Source: PALSA-610 sp038213435 (lineage in GTDB: Bacteria; Actinomycetota; Acidimicrobiia; IMCC26256; PALSA-610). From it: a stretch of DNA of 64,000 bases. The notes beneath the pieces were generated by a model. It was given only the letters and a program-made list of their open reading frames with translations, ran no database searches and was not told the origin of the DNA. The DNA is taken from contig JBBQTI010000001.1 of assembly GCA_038213435.1 (NCBI GenBank), positions 62,001-126,000 of the forward strand. The letters are read 5' to 3'. Of the stretch, positions 52,607 to 61,245 are shown piece after piece (position 1 is the first letter of the stretch; every line of letters begins with the position of its first letter). The translations under genes and the position numbers were made by a program.

Positions 52607-53542
52607 GTGATCGATCTTCGGGAACGGGTCGCGGTCGTCACCGGCGCCGGTCGCGGCATCGGCCGCGCGCACGCGACGCGACTCGCGGCCTACGGCGCGC
52701 GGGTGGTCGTGAACGACGCGGGCGTCGCGACCGACGGAACCGCGACCGACGACGATCCGGCCGCCGACGTCGCGCGCGCGATCGCGGAGGCGGGCGGCGA
52801 AGCCGTCGCCCACCGCGGTGACATCGGTGACTCGGCGGTCGGTGATGCCCTCGTCGAACGCGCGCTCGACACATGGGGCCGGCTCGACGTCGTGATCAAC
52901 AACGCGGGGTTCGGGCGTCCCCGGATGGTGTTCAACTTGCGCGACGAGGAATGGGACGACGTGATCCGCGTGCACCTGCGCGGCACGTTCGTCGTGTCGC
53001 GTCCGGCATGTCGCTACTGGCGCGCGCAGGCGAAGGAGCACGGGACCACCTACGGGCGCCTGATCAATACCGCGACCGGGCTGCTCGTGTACGGCGGAGC
53101 CGGGCAGTCGAACTACGTCGCGGCCAAAGCGGGCGTGCAGGCCTTCACCGAAGCCCTCGCGACCGAGATGGCGCCCTACGGCGTCACCGCGAACACGATC
53201 ATGCCCGGCGCGAACACGCGGCTCGCGCAGATCGGCTGGCGCATGGGAGCGGCCCCGAAGCCGACCGAATGGGAGGCGCAGCTCGACCCGCGCGATCCCG
53301 TACACGTGGGCGAGTTCGGCGCGTACCTTGCGTCACCCGACGCGGGCTGGATCTCCAGTCAGACGTTCCAGGTGCGCGGCGGCATCGTCGAGCACATCGA
53401 CACGTGGTCGGTGCGCGATACCGCGCATGCCGCCGCGGGTCGGGGCTTCACTGCGGACGAGTACCGCCAAGAGATCCCGCGACTGTTCGGCTCCGCCGCG
53501 AAACGCGCCGACCCGCCGCCGCCCGGATGGAAGGCGAAATAA
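52607..53542 (+). CDS. Short-chain dehydrogenase/reductase
   Basis: The 311-residue SDR has the cofactor loop VVTGAGRGIGRAHATRLAAY, NNAG motif VVINNAGFGRPRM, and the catalytic YVAAK (SNYVAAKAGVQAFTEALA). The residue 13 positions before the tyrosine, normally Ser, is Thr here (INTATGLLVYGG). An extra C-terminal ~60 residues (ending PPPGWKAK) resembles multifunctional-enzyme-type SDRs of acyl-CoA metabolism. GTG start with AAAGGACGG upstream, downstream of the VOC gene. Substrate unknown. Confidence 0.86.
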   Translation: MIDLRERVAVVTGAGRGIGRAHATRLAAYGARVVVNDAGVATDGTATDDDPAADVARAIAEAGGEAVAHRGDIGDSAVGDALVERALDTWGRLDVVINNAGFGRPRMVFNLRDEEWDDVIRVHLRGTFVVSRPACRYWRAQAKEHGTTYGRLINTATGLLVYGGAGQSNYVAAKAGVQAFTEALATEMAPYGVTANTIMPGANTRLAQIGWRMGAAPKPTEWEAQLDPRDPVHVGEFGAYLASPDAGWISSQTFQVRGGIVEHIDTWSVRDTAHAAAGRGFTADEYRQEIPRLFGSAAKRADPPPPGWKAK

Positions 53543-53561
53543 CGGGTTGCGAACCGAAGGC

Positions 53562-53747
53562 TCAGTCGGACTTTGATTTGTCCGACTGCTTCGAGTCGGC
53601 GTCCTGGCCTTCTTCCAGGCCCTTCTTGAACTCCCGCTGTGCGGAACCGAGACCACGCGCGAGTTTCGGCAGCTGAGAACCACCAAACATGACGAGAATG
53701 ACGGCGAGCACGATGAGGAGTTCGGGGCCCTCAAGAAATGCGAGCAT
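53562..53747 (-). CDS. tatA: Sec-independent protein translocase protein TatA
   Basis: TatA forms the pore of the twin-arginine export system. The 61-residue protein has the N-terminal membrane helix (PELLIVLAVILVMFGGSQLP), the amphipathic helix LPKLARGLGSAQREFKKGLE with conserved Phe-Lys, and a charged tail. TACACT ends 6 nt before the ATG, a leaderless arrangement. tatB and tatC are not in the window. The neighbour gene upstream shares its first helix at DNA level. Confidence 0.9.
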   Translation of the reverse strand: MLAFLEGPELLIVLAVILVMFGGSQLPKLARGLGSAQREFKKGLEEGQDADSKQSDKSKSD

Positions 53748-53753
53748 GAAGAA

Positions 53754-53759
53754 AGTGTA
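53754..53759 (-). promoter_or_regulatory. -10 box of tatA, leaderless type
   Basis: TACACT lies 6 nt before the tatA ATG, without a Shine-Dalgarno. Confidence 0.5.
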
Positions 53760-53775
53760 CTCACCCCGCGGATCG

Positions 53776-53798
53776 GATGCGCTGCGACGCAGCGCATC
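53776..53798. repeat. Perfect hairpin upstream of tatA
   Basis: GATGCGCTGC and GCAGCGCATC pair in a 10-bp stem with a 3-nt loop (GAC). It lies between the small membrane protein gene and tatA, just upstream of the tatA -10 box. There is no T-run on either side. It may act as an attenuating hairpin or protein site. Confidence 0.5.
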
Positions 53799-53911
53799 GG
53801 AGTCGGATCTACCGGAGCAACACCCATGCACCGCCGGTGCCGCCGCAAGGCTGCAGACGCGTGCTTCCTCCGTAGCGCTCGAAATGGCGATGGCGCGACG
53901 AGTGAAGGCGC

Positions 53912-54193
53912 CTAGCCGAACGTGTTACCACCGCTGCACGCGAGGTCGACCTTGCCCCTGAACGATCCGAACCACAAGATCCCGGCGACGATCCCCACGA
54001 TTCCGCACGCGAGCAATCCCACAACAGGCAAAACGATCCACAGCGTCTTGTTGGTCCCCGCACGGTCGAATGCCCAATCGGGCCGCCCCGCTGCGTCGAT
54101 CGCAGCCCAGATAGGCAACACAACCACGGGGGACAGCGCGAGGAGCACGGCGAGCACGATTGGGAGCTCGGGGCCGAAAATCTCGCCGGTCAT
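53912..54193 (-). CDS. Small membrane protein with TatA-like first helix
   Basis: The ~93-residue protein has two hydrophobic helices: GPELPIVLAVLLALSPVVVL at the N-terminus and LWIVLPVVGLLACGIVGIVA near residue 60. A linker AAIDAAGRPDWAFDRAGTNK between them resembles the DUF2516-type actinobacterial membrane proteins. The first helix is nearly the same as that of TatA, and the DNA matches at 26 of 29 positions (54148-54176 against 53701-53729). The GTG at 54211 is an alternative start. Function unknown; it is the gene immediately upstream of tatA. Confidence 0.6.
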   Translation of the reverse strand: MTGEIFGPELPIVLAVLLALSPVVVLPIWAAIDAAGRPDWAFDRAGTNKTLWIVLPVVGLLACGIVGIVAGILWFGSFRGKVDLACSGGNTFG

Positions 54194-54232
54194 CCCGAGC
54201 ACGCCAACCACAGCCCGGACAGGTGACTGTCT

Positions 54233-55513
54233 TTACCGCCGCGTCAGACGCTGCCACGTGGCTAGGTCGCGGTCGTCGGCCGGTCGCCCCACCCTCGTAA
54301 CCCGGTCGACGTCGGGCGCTTCGGCCCGCAGCGCCCCGGCGGTGCAACGCTCGGGCGGGCGGAAGGCGAACGGGTCGAACTGGTAATGGCGCATCGCGTT
54401 GCCATGGGTGATGGCGGCAACGACCTGCTCGTCGAGCCCGGTGAACAGCTCGGCGCAGCGCTCGGGGGCGTCGGGCCACGAGCTGTCGGAGTGCGGAAAG
54501 TCACTCTCCCAACAGACATTGTCGACGTTGAGCTCGTCGAGCAGCTTCATACCGATCCGATCCGTTATGAAGCAGCACAGGATCCGCTCGCGGAAGAGCT
54601 CCGTCGGTGAAAGTCCCTGAGGACGTTCGTGACGCATCCACCCGTTGTGGCGATCCAGGGTGTGCTCGGCCCGCCACAAGAAGTAGGGGATCCACCCGAT
54701 GTCGCCTTCCGCCAGCGCAAAGCGCAGCTGCGGGAACCGATGCCAGAACGACGCCCACAACAGGTCGCCGAGCGTGTAGATCGCCATCACCGACGACAGG
54801 TTCATCGGCACCGGCGCGGGTGCGTCGGGCGAAGTCGATGCACTCTTCGACGACGACCCGACGTGACAGCACAGCACCGTTTCGGTCGCGCAGCACGCGG
54901 CGAACAGCGGATCCCACTCGTCGGTGTGGATGCTCGGCATGCCGAGGCCGGCGGGGTTTTCCGAGAACGTAACCGCGTGACAACCCTTCGCCGCGAGCCG
55001 GTGAACCTCACGGGCCGCTTCGCGCACGTCGAAGAGCGGAAGGATCCCGCACGGAATGAATCGCTCGGGATACGCCGCGCACCACTCGTCGACGTGCCAG
55101 TCGTTGTAGGCCTTGATCATCACGAGGTTGACGTCGCGATCAGGCCCCTGGTTCAGCACCTGCCCGGAGAAGCCGGTCCAGTTGGGAAAATTCAGGCCTG
55201 CGAGCTGTCCACCCGCCGACATGTCGCGCACGCGCTCGTGCACGTCGTAGCAACCCGGACGCATGTGCTCGTACCGCAGCGGATCGACGTTGAAGTACTC
55301 GGGCGACTTGCCCGCGACGGCGTTGAGCCCGAGGTTCCGTCCGCGGATGTCGCCGAAGTACCACTGTTGCGAGCCGTCGACCTCGTCGACCACGCGCGGG
55401 GCGCGATCGCGATAACGATCGGGGACGTGCGCGTCGAACATTCCGGCCGGCTCGCAGATGTGGTCGTCGACCGAGACCAGAATCAGGTCCTCGGGCAATA
55501 CGGGCGAGGTCAC
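54233..55513 (-). CDS. Amidohydrolase, ACMSD-type TIM barrel
   Basis: The 426-residue protein belongs to the amidohydrolase-2 family (decarboxylases and hydrolases related to ACMSD). Likely metal/catalytic elements are VSVDDHICEP near the N-terminus, ETVLCCHVGSSS in the middle, FALAEGDIGWIPYFLWR and WESDFPHSDSSWPDA near the end. The family often acts on aromatic acids or terpenoid intermediates; the substrate is unknown. The GTG overlaps the stop of the SCO6745-like gene (GTGA). A very long upstream extension of the frame is a shadow of the neighbours and is rejected. Confidence 0.88.
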   Translation of the reverse strand: MTSPVLPEDLILVSVDDHICEPAGMFDAHVPDRYRDRAPRVVDEVDGSQQWYFGDIRGRNLGLNAVAGKSPEYFNVDPLRYEHMRPGCYDVHERVRDMSAGGQLAGLNFPNWTGFSGQVLNQGPDRDVNLVMIKAYNDWHVDEWCAAYPERFIPCGILPLFDVREAAREVHRLAAKGCHAVTFSENPAGLGMPSIHTDEWDPLFAACCATETVLCCHVGSSSKSASTSPDAPAPVPMNLSSVMAIYTLGDLLWASFWHRFPQLRFALAEGDIGWIPYFLWRAEHTLDRHNGWMRHERPQGLSPTELFRERILCCFITDRIGMKLLDELNVDNVCWESDFPHSDSSWPDAPERCAELFTGLDEQVVAAITHGNAMRHYQFDPFAFRPPERCTAGALRAEAPDVDRVTRVGRPADDRDLATWQRLTRR

Positions 55514-56238
55514 GTCGCGACACTCCCGACCAGGTCGACAAGCAGCTCCACGAACAGCGAGCGCTCGCCGTCGTCGAGCACGGCGAGATGCCGGCCGAAC
55601 ATGCGGTCGGTGCGGGCCTCGGCGAGCGCCCAACGGTCGCGGAGCGGCTTCGGATCGGGATGGGGCTCGGGCCAGCCGAAGACCGGGAGCATGGCGGGTG
55701 TCCGGACGACGATCGCCTCCACCGGCGCGAGGCCGACGGTGAGCACCGCGGCCCCGTGGAGGGCGCCGCGCAGCTCGCGCAGGGCGTTCATGCGGTGCAG
55801 CGCGAGCGCCTTCGGCTCTTCGGGTTCGTCGAGCGCGCGCCAGCCCGCGAACAGCGGTGCGCCCGCGACCGGCGCTGCGCTCACGACACGACCGAGCAGC
55901 CCCGCGACCGTTTGCCAGTCGACGTCGTCGGAAAGGTGCGTCGCGGCCCACGCGTGCGCGACCCCGGCCCACTCGCGTGCGGCGCGCGCGCGCGACATGA
56001 TCGGCGCGGATCTCGCCCAGGCCGCGCGCACGATCTCGGGCGCGAAGAACACGAACGCGGCGACGACCACGTCGGCGTGCGTGTCCCCCAACACTCCGCC
56101 GCGGCCGGCCGCGTAGAAGTCGGCGCCTTCGAATCCCAGCTCCGCGCCGCGTACATAGGTCGCGGCGTCGATCATGAAGCCGCTCGGGACGCGAACGATC
56201 GCCTCCCGAGCGTCGTGCGCGGCCTGTTCGGGCGTCAT
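55510..56238 (-). CDS. SCO6745-like family protein
   Basis: The 242-residue protein has the pattern of the actinobacterial SCO6745 (EvbL) family: ELGFEGADFYAAGRGGVLGD, then ADVVVAAFVFFAPEIVRAAW, AAPVAGAPLFAGWRAL, and EPKALALHRMNALRELRGAL followed by HGAAVL. No catalytic motif is known to me. It is sandwiched between a 96-residue gene (4-bp ATGA overlap) and an amidohydrolase (4-bp GTGA overlap), so all three are translated together and probably act on one compound. Confidence 0.65.
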   Translation of the reverse strand: MTPEQAAHDAREAIVRVPSGFMIDAATYVRGAELGFEGADFYAAGRGGVLGDTHADVVVAAFVFFAPEIVRAAWARSAPIMSRARAAREWAGVAHAWAATHLSDDVDWQTVAGLLGRVVSAAPVAGAPLFAGWRALDEPEEPKALALHRMNALRELRGALHGAAVLTVGLAPVEAIVVRTPAMLPVFGWPEPHPDPKPLRDRWALAEARTDRMFGRHLAVLDDGERSLFVELLVDLVGSVAT

Positions 56239-56525
56239 ACGCGGAAGTATGGGTTCCGCGGCTCGCCGGCGTCGAGCACAGTGCGGATCGAAGGGAGGTC
56301 ATCACGCCCGGCGGTGAGGGCGGCGAGCATCGCCTGCGCGTTGAGGTACACCGTCCCGAGCCCCCCGCTGCGATGCGCGAGGGGGGCGACGCGGCGCGCG
56401 TCTTCGACGAACATCCCGAGCGCCCCGGGACGGACGAATCCGGGAAGCTCACAGGCGCCGACGTCGCGCATCTGCGCGCGTCCATGGTCGACTGTCGACC
56501 AATCGAGATCGACGACGTCGTGCAC
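56235..56525 (-). CDS. Small protein of unknown function, first of the amidohydrolase operon
   Basis: A 96-residue protein starts at GTG with TACACT ending 6 nt upstream, and its stop overlaps the next gene's ATG as ATGA, which argues that it is expressed. The segment RDVGACELPGFVRPGALGMF then VEDARRVAPLAHRSG vaguely resembles the N-terminus of HalD/2-oxoglutarate oxygenase-like proteins, but the Fe-binding core is absent. It could be a truncated remnant or a distinct small protein. I do not assign a function. Confidence 0.5.
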   Translation of the reverse strand: MHDVVDLDWSTVDHGRAQMRDVGACELPGFVRPGALGMFVEDARRVAPLAHRSGGLGTVYLNAQAMLAALTAGRDDLPSIRTVLDAGEPRNPYFRV

Positions 56526-56531
56526 GGCCCG

Positions 56532-56560
56532 AGTGTACGCGCCATCTCGGCCGGTAGGCT
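56532..56560. promoter_or_regulatory. Divergent -10 boxes of the two amidohydrolase units, both leaderless
   Basis: TACACT on the minus strand (56532-56537) ends 6 nt before the GTG at 56525, and TAGGCT on the plus strand (56555-56560) ends 6 nt before the GTG at 56567. Only 41 bp separate the two start codons, so the promoters overlap and may compete or be co-regulated. Confidence 0.5.
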
Positions 56561-56566
56561 GGGGCC

Positions 56567-57754
56567 GTGAGCGAGCTTCCGTACGCCGCGTTCGACGCCG
56601 ACAACCACTACTACGAAGCCCTCGACGCGTTCACCCGCCACGTCGATCCCAAGATGCAGCCGCGCTGCGTGCAGTGGTGCGAGATCGACGGGCGCAAGTA
56701 TCACGTGGTGGGCGGGATCGTCAGCCACGCGGTCGTGAACCCGACCTTCGACCCCGTCGCCAAGGCGGGCGCGATGCACGACTACTTCCGCGGCAACCCC
56801 GACAAGTTGCAGCCGTACGAGTTCCTGCGCGAGCGCGAACGGATCCCCGCGGAATACCGCAACCGCGACGCCCGGATCGCGAAGCTCGACGAGTTCGGTC
56901 TGGAAGCGGTGTGGCTGTTCCCGACCCTCGGCGTCCTCTACGAAGAGCTCATCAAGCACGACATCGAAGCCGTGACCACACTCTTCAGCGGGTTCAACCG
57001 TTGGCTCGACGACGATTGGGGCTTCGAATACCAGGGTCGCGTGTTCGCGTCGCCGTACATCACGCTCGCCGACCTCGACTGGGCGATCCGCGAGCTCGAG
57101 TGGGCGCTCGAGCACGGCGCCCGTACGGTCGTGATGCGTCCGGCGGCGCCGCACACCCGCGACGGGCAGGTTCCCGTGAGCGACCCGCGCAACGACCCGT
57201 TCTGGGCGCGCGTCGACGAGGCCGGCATCACCGTGGTCGCGCACGCCGGCGACAGCGGCTACTCGAGCAACGGCTACGCGGTCGACGGGTTCGCGGCGGG
57301 GTTCAGCGGCGGCGGCCGGTGGGCGCCGTCTGTAAAGGCTTTCCACATCGAGCGCGCCGCGTACGACTTCCTGGTCACGCTCGTCTTCGACAAGCTGTTC
57401 GAGCGGTTTCCGAACGTGCGCATCGCGTCGGTCGAGAACGGTGCCGAGTTCCTCGGCGACCTGTTCCACAAGCTGCGGTCGACCGAGCACAAGATGTCCG
57501 GCTACTTCAGCGGAGACCCGGTCGAGGCATTCACGCGCAACGTGTGGATCAACCCGTTCTGGGAAGACGACGTCAACACCGTCGTCGAGCACATGGGCGC
57601 CGATCGGGTGATCTTCGGATCCGACTGGCCGCACATCGAAGGCATGCCGAGGCCGCTCGACTACGCCGTCGAAGTCAAGCAGTTCGACGACGCGACCCAG
57701 CGACGCATCATGCGCGACAACGCGCGCGAGCTGACGACCCGTAAACCTGCTTGA
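56567..57754 (+). CDS. Amidohydrolase, ACMSD-type TIM barrel
   Basis: The 395-residue protein is a second amidohydrolase-2 family member: AAFDADNHYYEALDAF (N-terminal metal-site region), GITVVAHAGDSGYSSNG, PNVRIASVENGAEFLGDLFH and VIFGSDWPHIEGMPRP near the end. It is clearly diverged from the amidohydrolase at 54233. The two are transcribed divergently from a shared 41-bp region and may catalyse successive steps or act on related substrates; this is inference. It converges with the FtsX-type permease gene. Confidence 0.88.
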   Translation: MSELPYAAFDADNHYYEALDAFTRHVDPKMQPRCVQWCEIDGRKYHVVGGIVSHAVVNPTFDPVAKAGAMHDYFRGNPDKLQPYEFLRERERIPAEYRNRDARIAKLDEFGLEAVWLFPTLGVLYEELIKHDIEAVTTLFSGFNRWLDDDWGFEYQGRVFASPYITLADLDWAIRELEWALEHGARTVVMRPAAPHTRDGQVPVSDPRNDPFWARVDEAGITVVAHAGDSGYSSNGYAVDGFAAGFSGGGRWAPSVKAFHIERAAYDFLVTLVFDKLFERFPNVRIASVENGAEFLGDLFHKLRSTEHKMSGYFSGDPVEAFTRNVWINPFWEDDVNTVVEHMGADRVIFGSDWPHIEGMPRPLDYAVEVKQFDDATQRRIMRDNARELTTRKPA

Positions 57755-57760
57755 AGGCGG

Positions 57761-60181
57761 CTAAACCGTCCCGAGCGTCTGCGCGACGGGCCCCTTCGCG
57801 GCCCGGCGAGCCGGCCACCACGCGATCGCGTTGGTGAGCAGGAATGTCCCCACCAGCGCGATCACCATCGGGATCCACGGCCACGCGATGTCGTTCCCGA
57901 CTCCGTAGGCGTCGGCGATACGCGTCCACACCATCCGGCCGAGCAGGATTCCGAGCGGCGCGCCGACGACCGTTCCCGCGATCGCGAGCATCGTTGCCTG
58001 CCACGCCACGATGCGATGTGTCTGCCGGGGCGTGCACCCGAGCGCGCGCAGAACCGCCAGGTCGCGGCCGCGACGTCGCACGGAGAGCACGATCAGATGC
58101 CCGACCGCGAGTAGCGCGATCGCGATCAGGAACCCGGCCAACACCCACGGCAGGCGGTCGAGCTGGCTGAGCTGCTGGATCTCGGCGTGGTCGACCGGAC
58201 CGCCGGGCAGTTCGCCGTTGTTCAACTTGCTCAGCCGCTGCATCGCGGCCGCGCGGTCGGCACCCGGACGCAAGGTCACCGCGAACTGTGAATCGTCGCC
58301 GCCGGCCGCGCTCAACTTCGCGGCGCGCACGCCGCCGTCGGTGAACAATGCGCCGTCGGCGAGCGCGTAGTTGTTCGTCGTCGCGGGGAACAACGCGGTT
58401 CCGACCACGTGGAACGACTTGCCGTCGACGTCGACTTCGCCGCCGATCTGGTGAAGGTGCGCGTGCCGCAGGGTCTTGGCGCCGAGCGCGACCTCGTCGG
58501 CGCCGGCCGGGGCGCGACCGTTGACGATGACGAAACCCCGCTCGCCCTTCATGAAGCGCTCCGCGAAACCCGGGACGGTATGCCCGTTCACGCGGGGCTC
58601 GTAATCGAGCCACACTCTCGTGAGCGCGCGTACGTCGCGGTCGGCGATGAGCCGCTCGGCGGCCACCGCGGGGTCCCGCGTGAGCGGGTCGCCGGTGTTG
58701 AAACCCTTGACGAGCGCGTCCCAGCCCCAACCCTGGCGCATAGGCTCGGTCGTGAGCCGCGTGAGCGATGCGGAGAAGACGGCGACGCCGATCACACCGG
58801 CCATCGCGAGCGCGGTACCCGCGACCGCGGAGCGCAACGGGATCGCACGGCGACCACGACCCACCTCGGTCACCATCTTCGCCGCAGTCGCGGTGGTGAC
58901 GCCGCCGATCGCGAGCCGACGCGCGAATCCCGCTCGCCTCGTCGCGGCCGATGTGCGCTGGCGACCGACCCAGAGCGCCGCGGCGGCCGAGGTCGCGAGC
59001 ACCACGGCGACGAGGATCGCTGCTCCTCCGATCAGGACCGGTGCATCGAAGTCGAGACCGTGCCCGAACTCGGCGCGGCCGGCCGTGCCGATCGGCAGCC
59101 AGCGCGATCCGATCCAGGCACCGAGCACCGCCAGCAAGGCACCGCCTACCGCCACGGGCACGAGCGGCGCGCAGGCGTCGACGACGCGAGCCGTGCGCGT
59201 CGCACCCAAGACGCGTAACACACCGCGATCGTCGCTCCCCCGCTCCGCATTGCGCGCCAGGACCTGGGAGATCAGCACCAACCCGACGAGCGCGGCGACC
59301 GCGGCAAACACGAGAAGGCCGTTGGCCAGGACGCCGGCGGTCGAGCGAAGCGCATCGATGATCGACGTGAACGTGCCGGTGTCGGTGATCGCAGTCCGCG
59401 GCGCGACCTTTCCGACCGAGGCATCGAACTGCGCCTCCGTGACACCGGTGCGATAGCGAACCATCACCGTCGGTTGCCATTGCATCGCCGTTCGATATTT
59501 CTTGAAGAACGCGGGCGTCAGGAAGTTGAAGAACACGACGTGCGACGCCGCGCCGATCTCGAACAGGCTGCGCGTGACGCCCACGATCCGGAGGCGAACG
59601 TGCGGCCCCTGCAGCCTCGACAGGTCGATCCGGTCGCGGTTCAACGCCTGGACGGTCGCCGTGCAGAGCGCCGAGTCGGAAGGTGGGGCGCGGGAGTCGA
59701 GACACGCCCACTGCGCGGGACCGGGTGACGCCAGCTCGAGGGCGTCACCGACATCGAGATGGAACGCCGCTGCGCTCGTCTCGGACAGCGCCACCTCGTC
59801 CGCGGCGTCGGGATTCGCGGCGCGGCCGCGCAAGACCCGAAATCTCAGGAGGTCGGTGCCGAAACCGGGGTCGACCGGCGATCCGGCCACCGCGTAACCC
59901 GTGCTGCTGAAGAGTCCCATCAGCGCCAGGCGCTTGCCGACCTCGACCTCGGGCAGCCGCGTGATCGCGCCGGCCACGGCGAGCGTGTTGTCGTTGCTCA
60001 GCACGATGTACGCGTCGACGTTCCTCGTGGTCCGAGCGGCGCGATCGATGCTGCTGCGCGTGCGCCGCGCGCCGGCGGTGGCGGTCAGCACGACTGCGCC
60101 GGTGAGAGCGACGAGCAGTGTCAGCGCGCCGAGCGCGAGCCACCGCCGCCGCCACTCCGATCGTGCCCGCAGCCAGATCAC
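57761..60181 (-). CDS. FtsX-like ABC transporter permease, long form
   Basis: The 806-residue protein has a first transmembrane helix (LALGALTLLVALTGAVVLTA), a long extracytoplasmic MacB-like domain (residues ~45-235), then two sets of helices (GLLVFAAVAALVGLVLISQV; AVAGTALAMAGVIGVAVFSA; LAGFLIAIALLAVGHLIVLS) and the FtsX C-terminal region with RRRGRDLAVLRALGCTPRQT. It matches two-domain ABC permeases of lipoprotein or antimicrobial-peptide exporters. No ATP-binding gene lies on either side, which is unusual. The GTG start has no strong Shine-Dalgarno. Confidence 0.85.
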   Translation of the reverse strand: MIWLRARSEWRRRWLALGALTLLVALTGAVVLTATAGARRTRSSIDRAARTTRNVDAYIVLSNDNTLAVAGAITRLPEVEVGKRLALMGLFSSTGYAVAGSPVDPGFGTDLLRFRVLRGRAANPDAADEVALSETSAAAFHLDVGDALELASPGPAQWACLDSRAPPSDSALCTATVQALNRDRIDLSRLQGPHVRLRIVGVTRSLFEIGAASHVVFFNFLTPAFFKKYRTAMQWQPTVMVRYRTGVTEAQFDASVGKVAPRTAITDTGTFTSIIDALRSTAGVLANGLLVFAAVAALVGLVLISQVLARNAERGSDDRGVLRVLGATRTARVVDACAPLVPVAVGGALLAVLGAWIGSRWLPIGTAGRAEFGHGLDFDAPVLIGGAAILVAVVLATSAAAALWVGRQRTSAATRRAGFARRLAIGGVTTATAAKMVTEVGRGRRAIPLRSAVAGTALAMAGVIGVAVFSASLTRLTTEPMRQGWGWDALVKGFNTGDPLTRDPAVAAERLIADRDVRALTRVWLDYEPRVNGHTVPGFAERFMKGERGFVIVNGRAPAGADEVALGAKTLRHAHLHQIGGEVDVDGKSFHVVGTALFPATTNNYALADGALFTDGGVRAAKLSAAGGDDSQFAVTLRPGADRAAAMQRLSKLNNGELPGGPVDHAEIQQLSQLDRLPWVLAGFLIAIALLAVGHLIVLSVRRRGRDLAVLRALGCTPRQTHRIVAWQATMLAIAGTVVGAPLGILLGRMVWTRIADAYGVGNDIAWPWIPMVIALVGTFLLTNAIAWWPARRAAKGPVAQTLGTV

Positions 60182-60254
60182 TCACGCATCAGGCCACGGG
60201 CTCGACGGGCCTCGCAAGGGTGTAGTCCGCCCCGCCGGCGGGTGCTAACCCCCC

Positions 60255-61217
60255 TCAGGGAATGAGCACGACCCGGCCCACCGCCTGACGGCTCTCGATG
60301 TAGGCGTGCGCGTCCGCGGCCTCGCTCAACGGAAACAACCGGTCGACGATCACCTCGAGGCGACCCGCGGCCACGTCGTCGACCAGTCCGGCGATCATCG
60401 CGTAGGTCCGCGGATTGAGGATCTCCGCGCCCAGGAACACGCCGGTGATCGAGTGATTGCCCGCCGACAACAGCGAGAGGTCGAAGGGTTGCGGGTCGCG
60501 GCCCGCGCTGCCGACGGTGATCGCGCGTCCGCGGTACGCGAGGCACTGCACACTGCCCGCGAGGATGCGTCCGCCGACCGAATCGACCGCGAGGTCGACA
60601 CCCCGCCCGCCGGTGAGGCCGCGCACCACATCGACCCAGCCCGTCTGCGAGTAGTCGACCGCGTGGTCGAGACCGAGCGCCTTCAGCGGAAGGAGGCGAT
60701 CCACGCTCGACGCGGTCGAGATGACGGTCGCGCCGGCGCGCTTGGCGAGCTGGATGGCCGCGAAGCCGACCCCACCCGCGCCCGCCTGGACCAGCACCGT
60801 CTCGCCCGACTTCAGGTGACCGAACTCGAAGAGACAGTCGTCGGCCGTGCCGAACGCGACCGGGACGCACGCGCACTTGACGAGGTCGGCGCCCTCCGGG
60901 ATCACCCACGTGATCACCGACGGAGCCGCGATCATCGCCGCGTGCGAACCCCACAGACCCGTCGCGACGACGCGCTGGCCGACGAAGCGATCGGTGACGC
61001 CCTCGCCCACCTCGATGATGGTCCCCGCGGACTGGTACCCGACGATGTGCGGGTTGGTCGCCATCTCGCCGCCCGCCCGATTCAACGTGTCGCCGCCCTC
61101 GATGCTGATGGCCGCGATCTCGATCAGGACAGAGCCGGGCCCGGCCACCGGATCGGAGACGTCTTCGTAGCGCAACACCTCGGGGGCTCCGGTCTCGTAA
61201 TACACGGCAGCTTTCAT
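60255..61217 (-). CDS. Quinone oxidoreductase-like medium-chain dehydrogenase (zinc-free)
   Basis: The 320-residue protein is an MDR of the quinone oxidoreductase type: MKAAVYYETGAPEVLRYEDV, VGYQSAGTIIEVGEGVTD, the NADPH loop VLVQAGAGGVGFAAIQLAKR, VDLAVDSVGGRILAG and, at the end, EAADAHAYIESRQAVGRVVL. Zinc-ligand cysteines and histidine of alcohol dehydrogenases are missing. ATG with GAGGGAG upstream. It lies 28 nt after an acyl-CoA dehydrogenase gene on the same strand, so it probably acts in the same acyl or enoyl pathway. Confidence 0.88.
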   Translation of the reverse strand: MKAAVYYETGAPEVLRYEDVSDPVAGPGSVLIEIAAISIEGGDTLNRAGGEMATNPHIVGYQSAGTIIEVGEGVTDRFVGQRVVATGLWGSHAAMIAAPSVITWVIPEGADLVKCACVPVAFGTADDCLFEFGHLKSGETVLVQAGAGGVGFAAIQLAKRAGATVISTASSVDRLLPLKALGLDHAVDYSQTGWVDVVRGLTGGRGVDLAVDSVGGRILAGSVQCLAYRGRAITVGSAGRDPQPFDLSLLSAGNHSITGVFLGAEILNPRTYAMIAGLVDDVAAGRLEVIVDRLFPLSEAADAHAYIESRQAVGRVVLIP

Positions 61218-61245
61218 GGCTCCCTCACGCTTCCCTCGACGAGTC

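Noticed and set aside
54233..57634. A single 1133-codon reading frame covering both amidohydrolase regions
   Set aside because: Only the last 426 codons show amidohydrolase sequence, starting at a GTG coupled to the preceding gene. The rest is antisense or out of frame to better genes.
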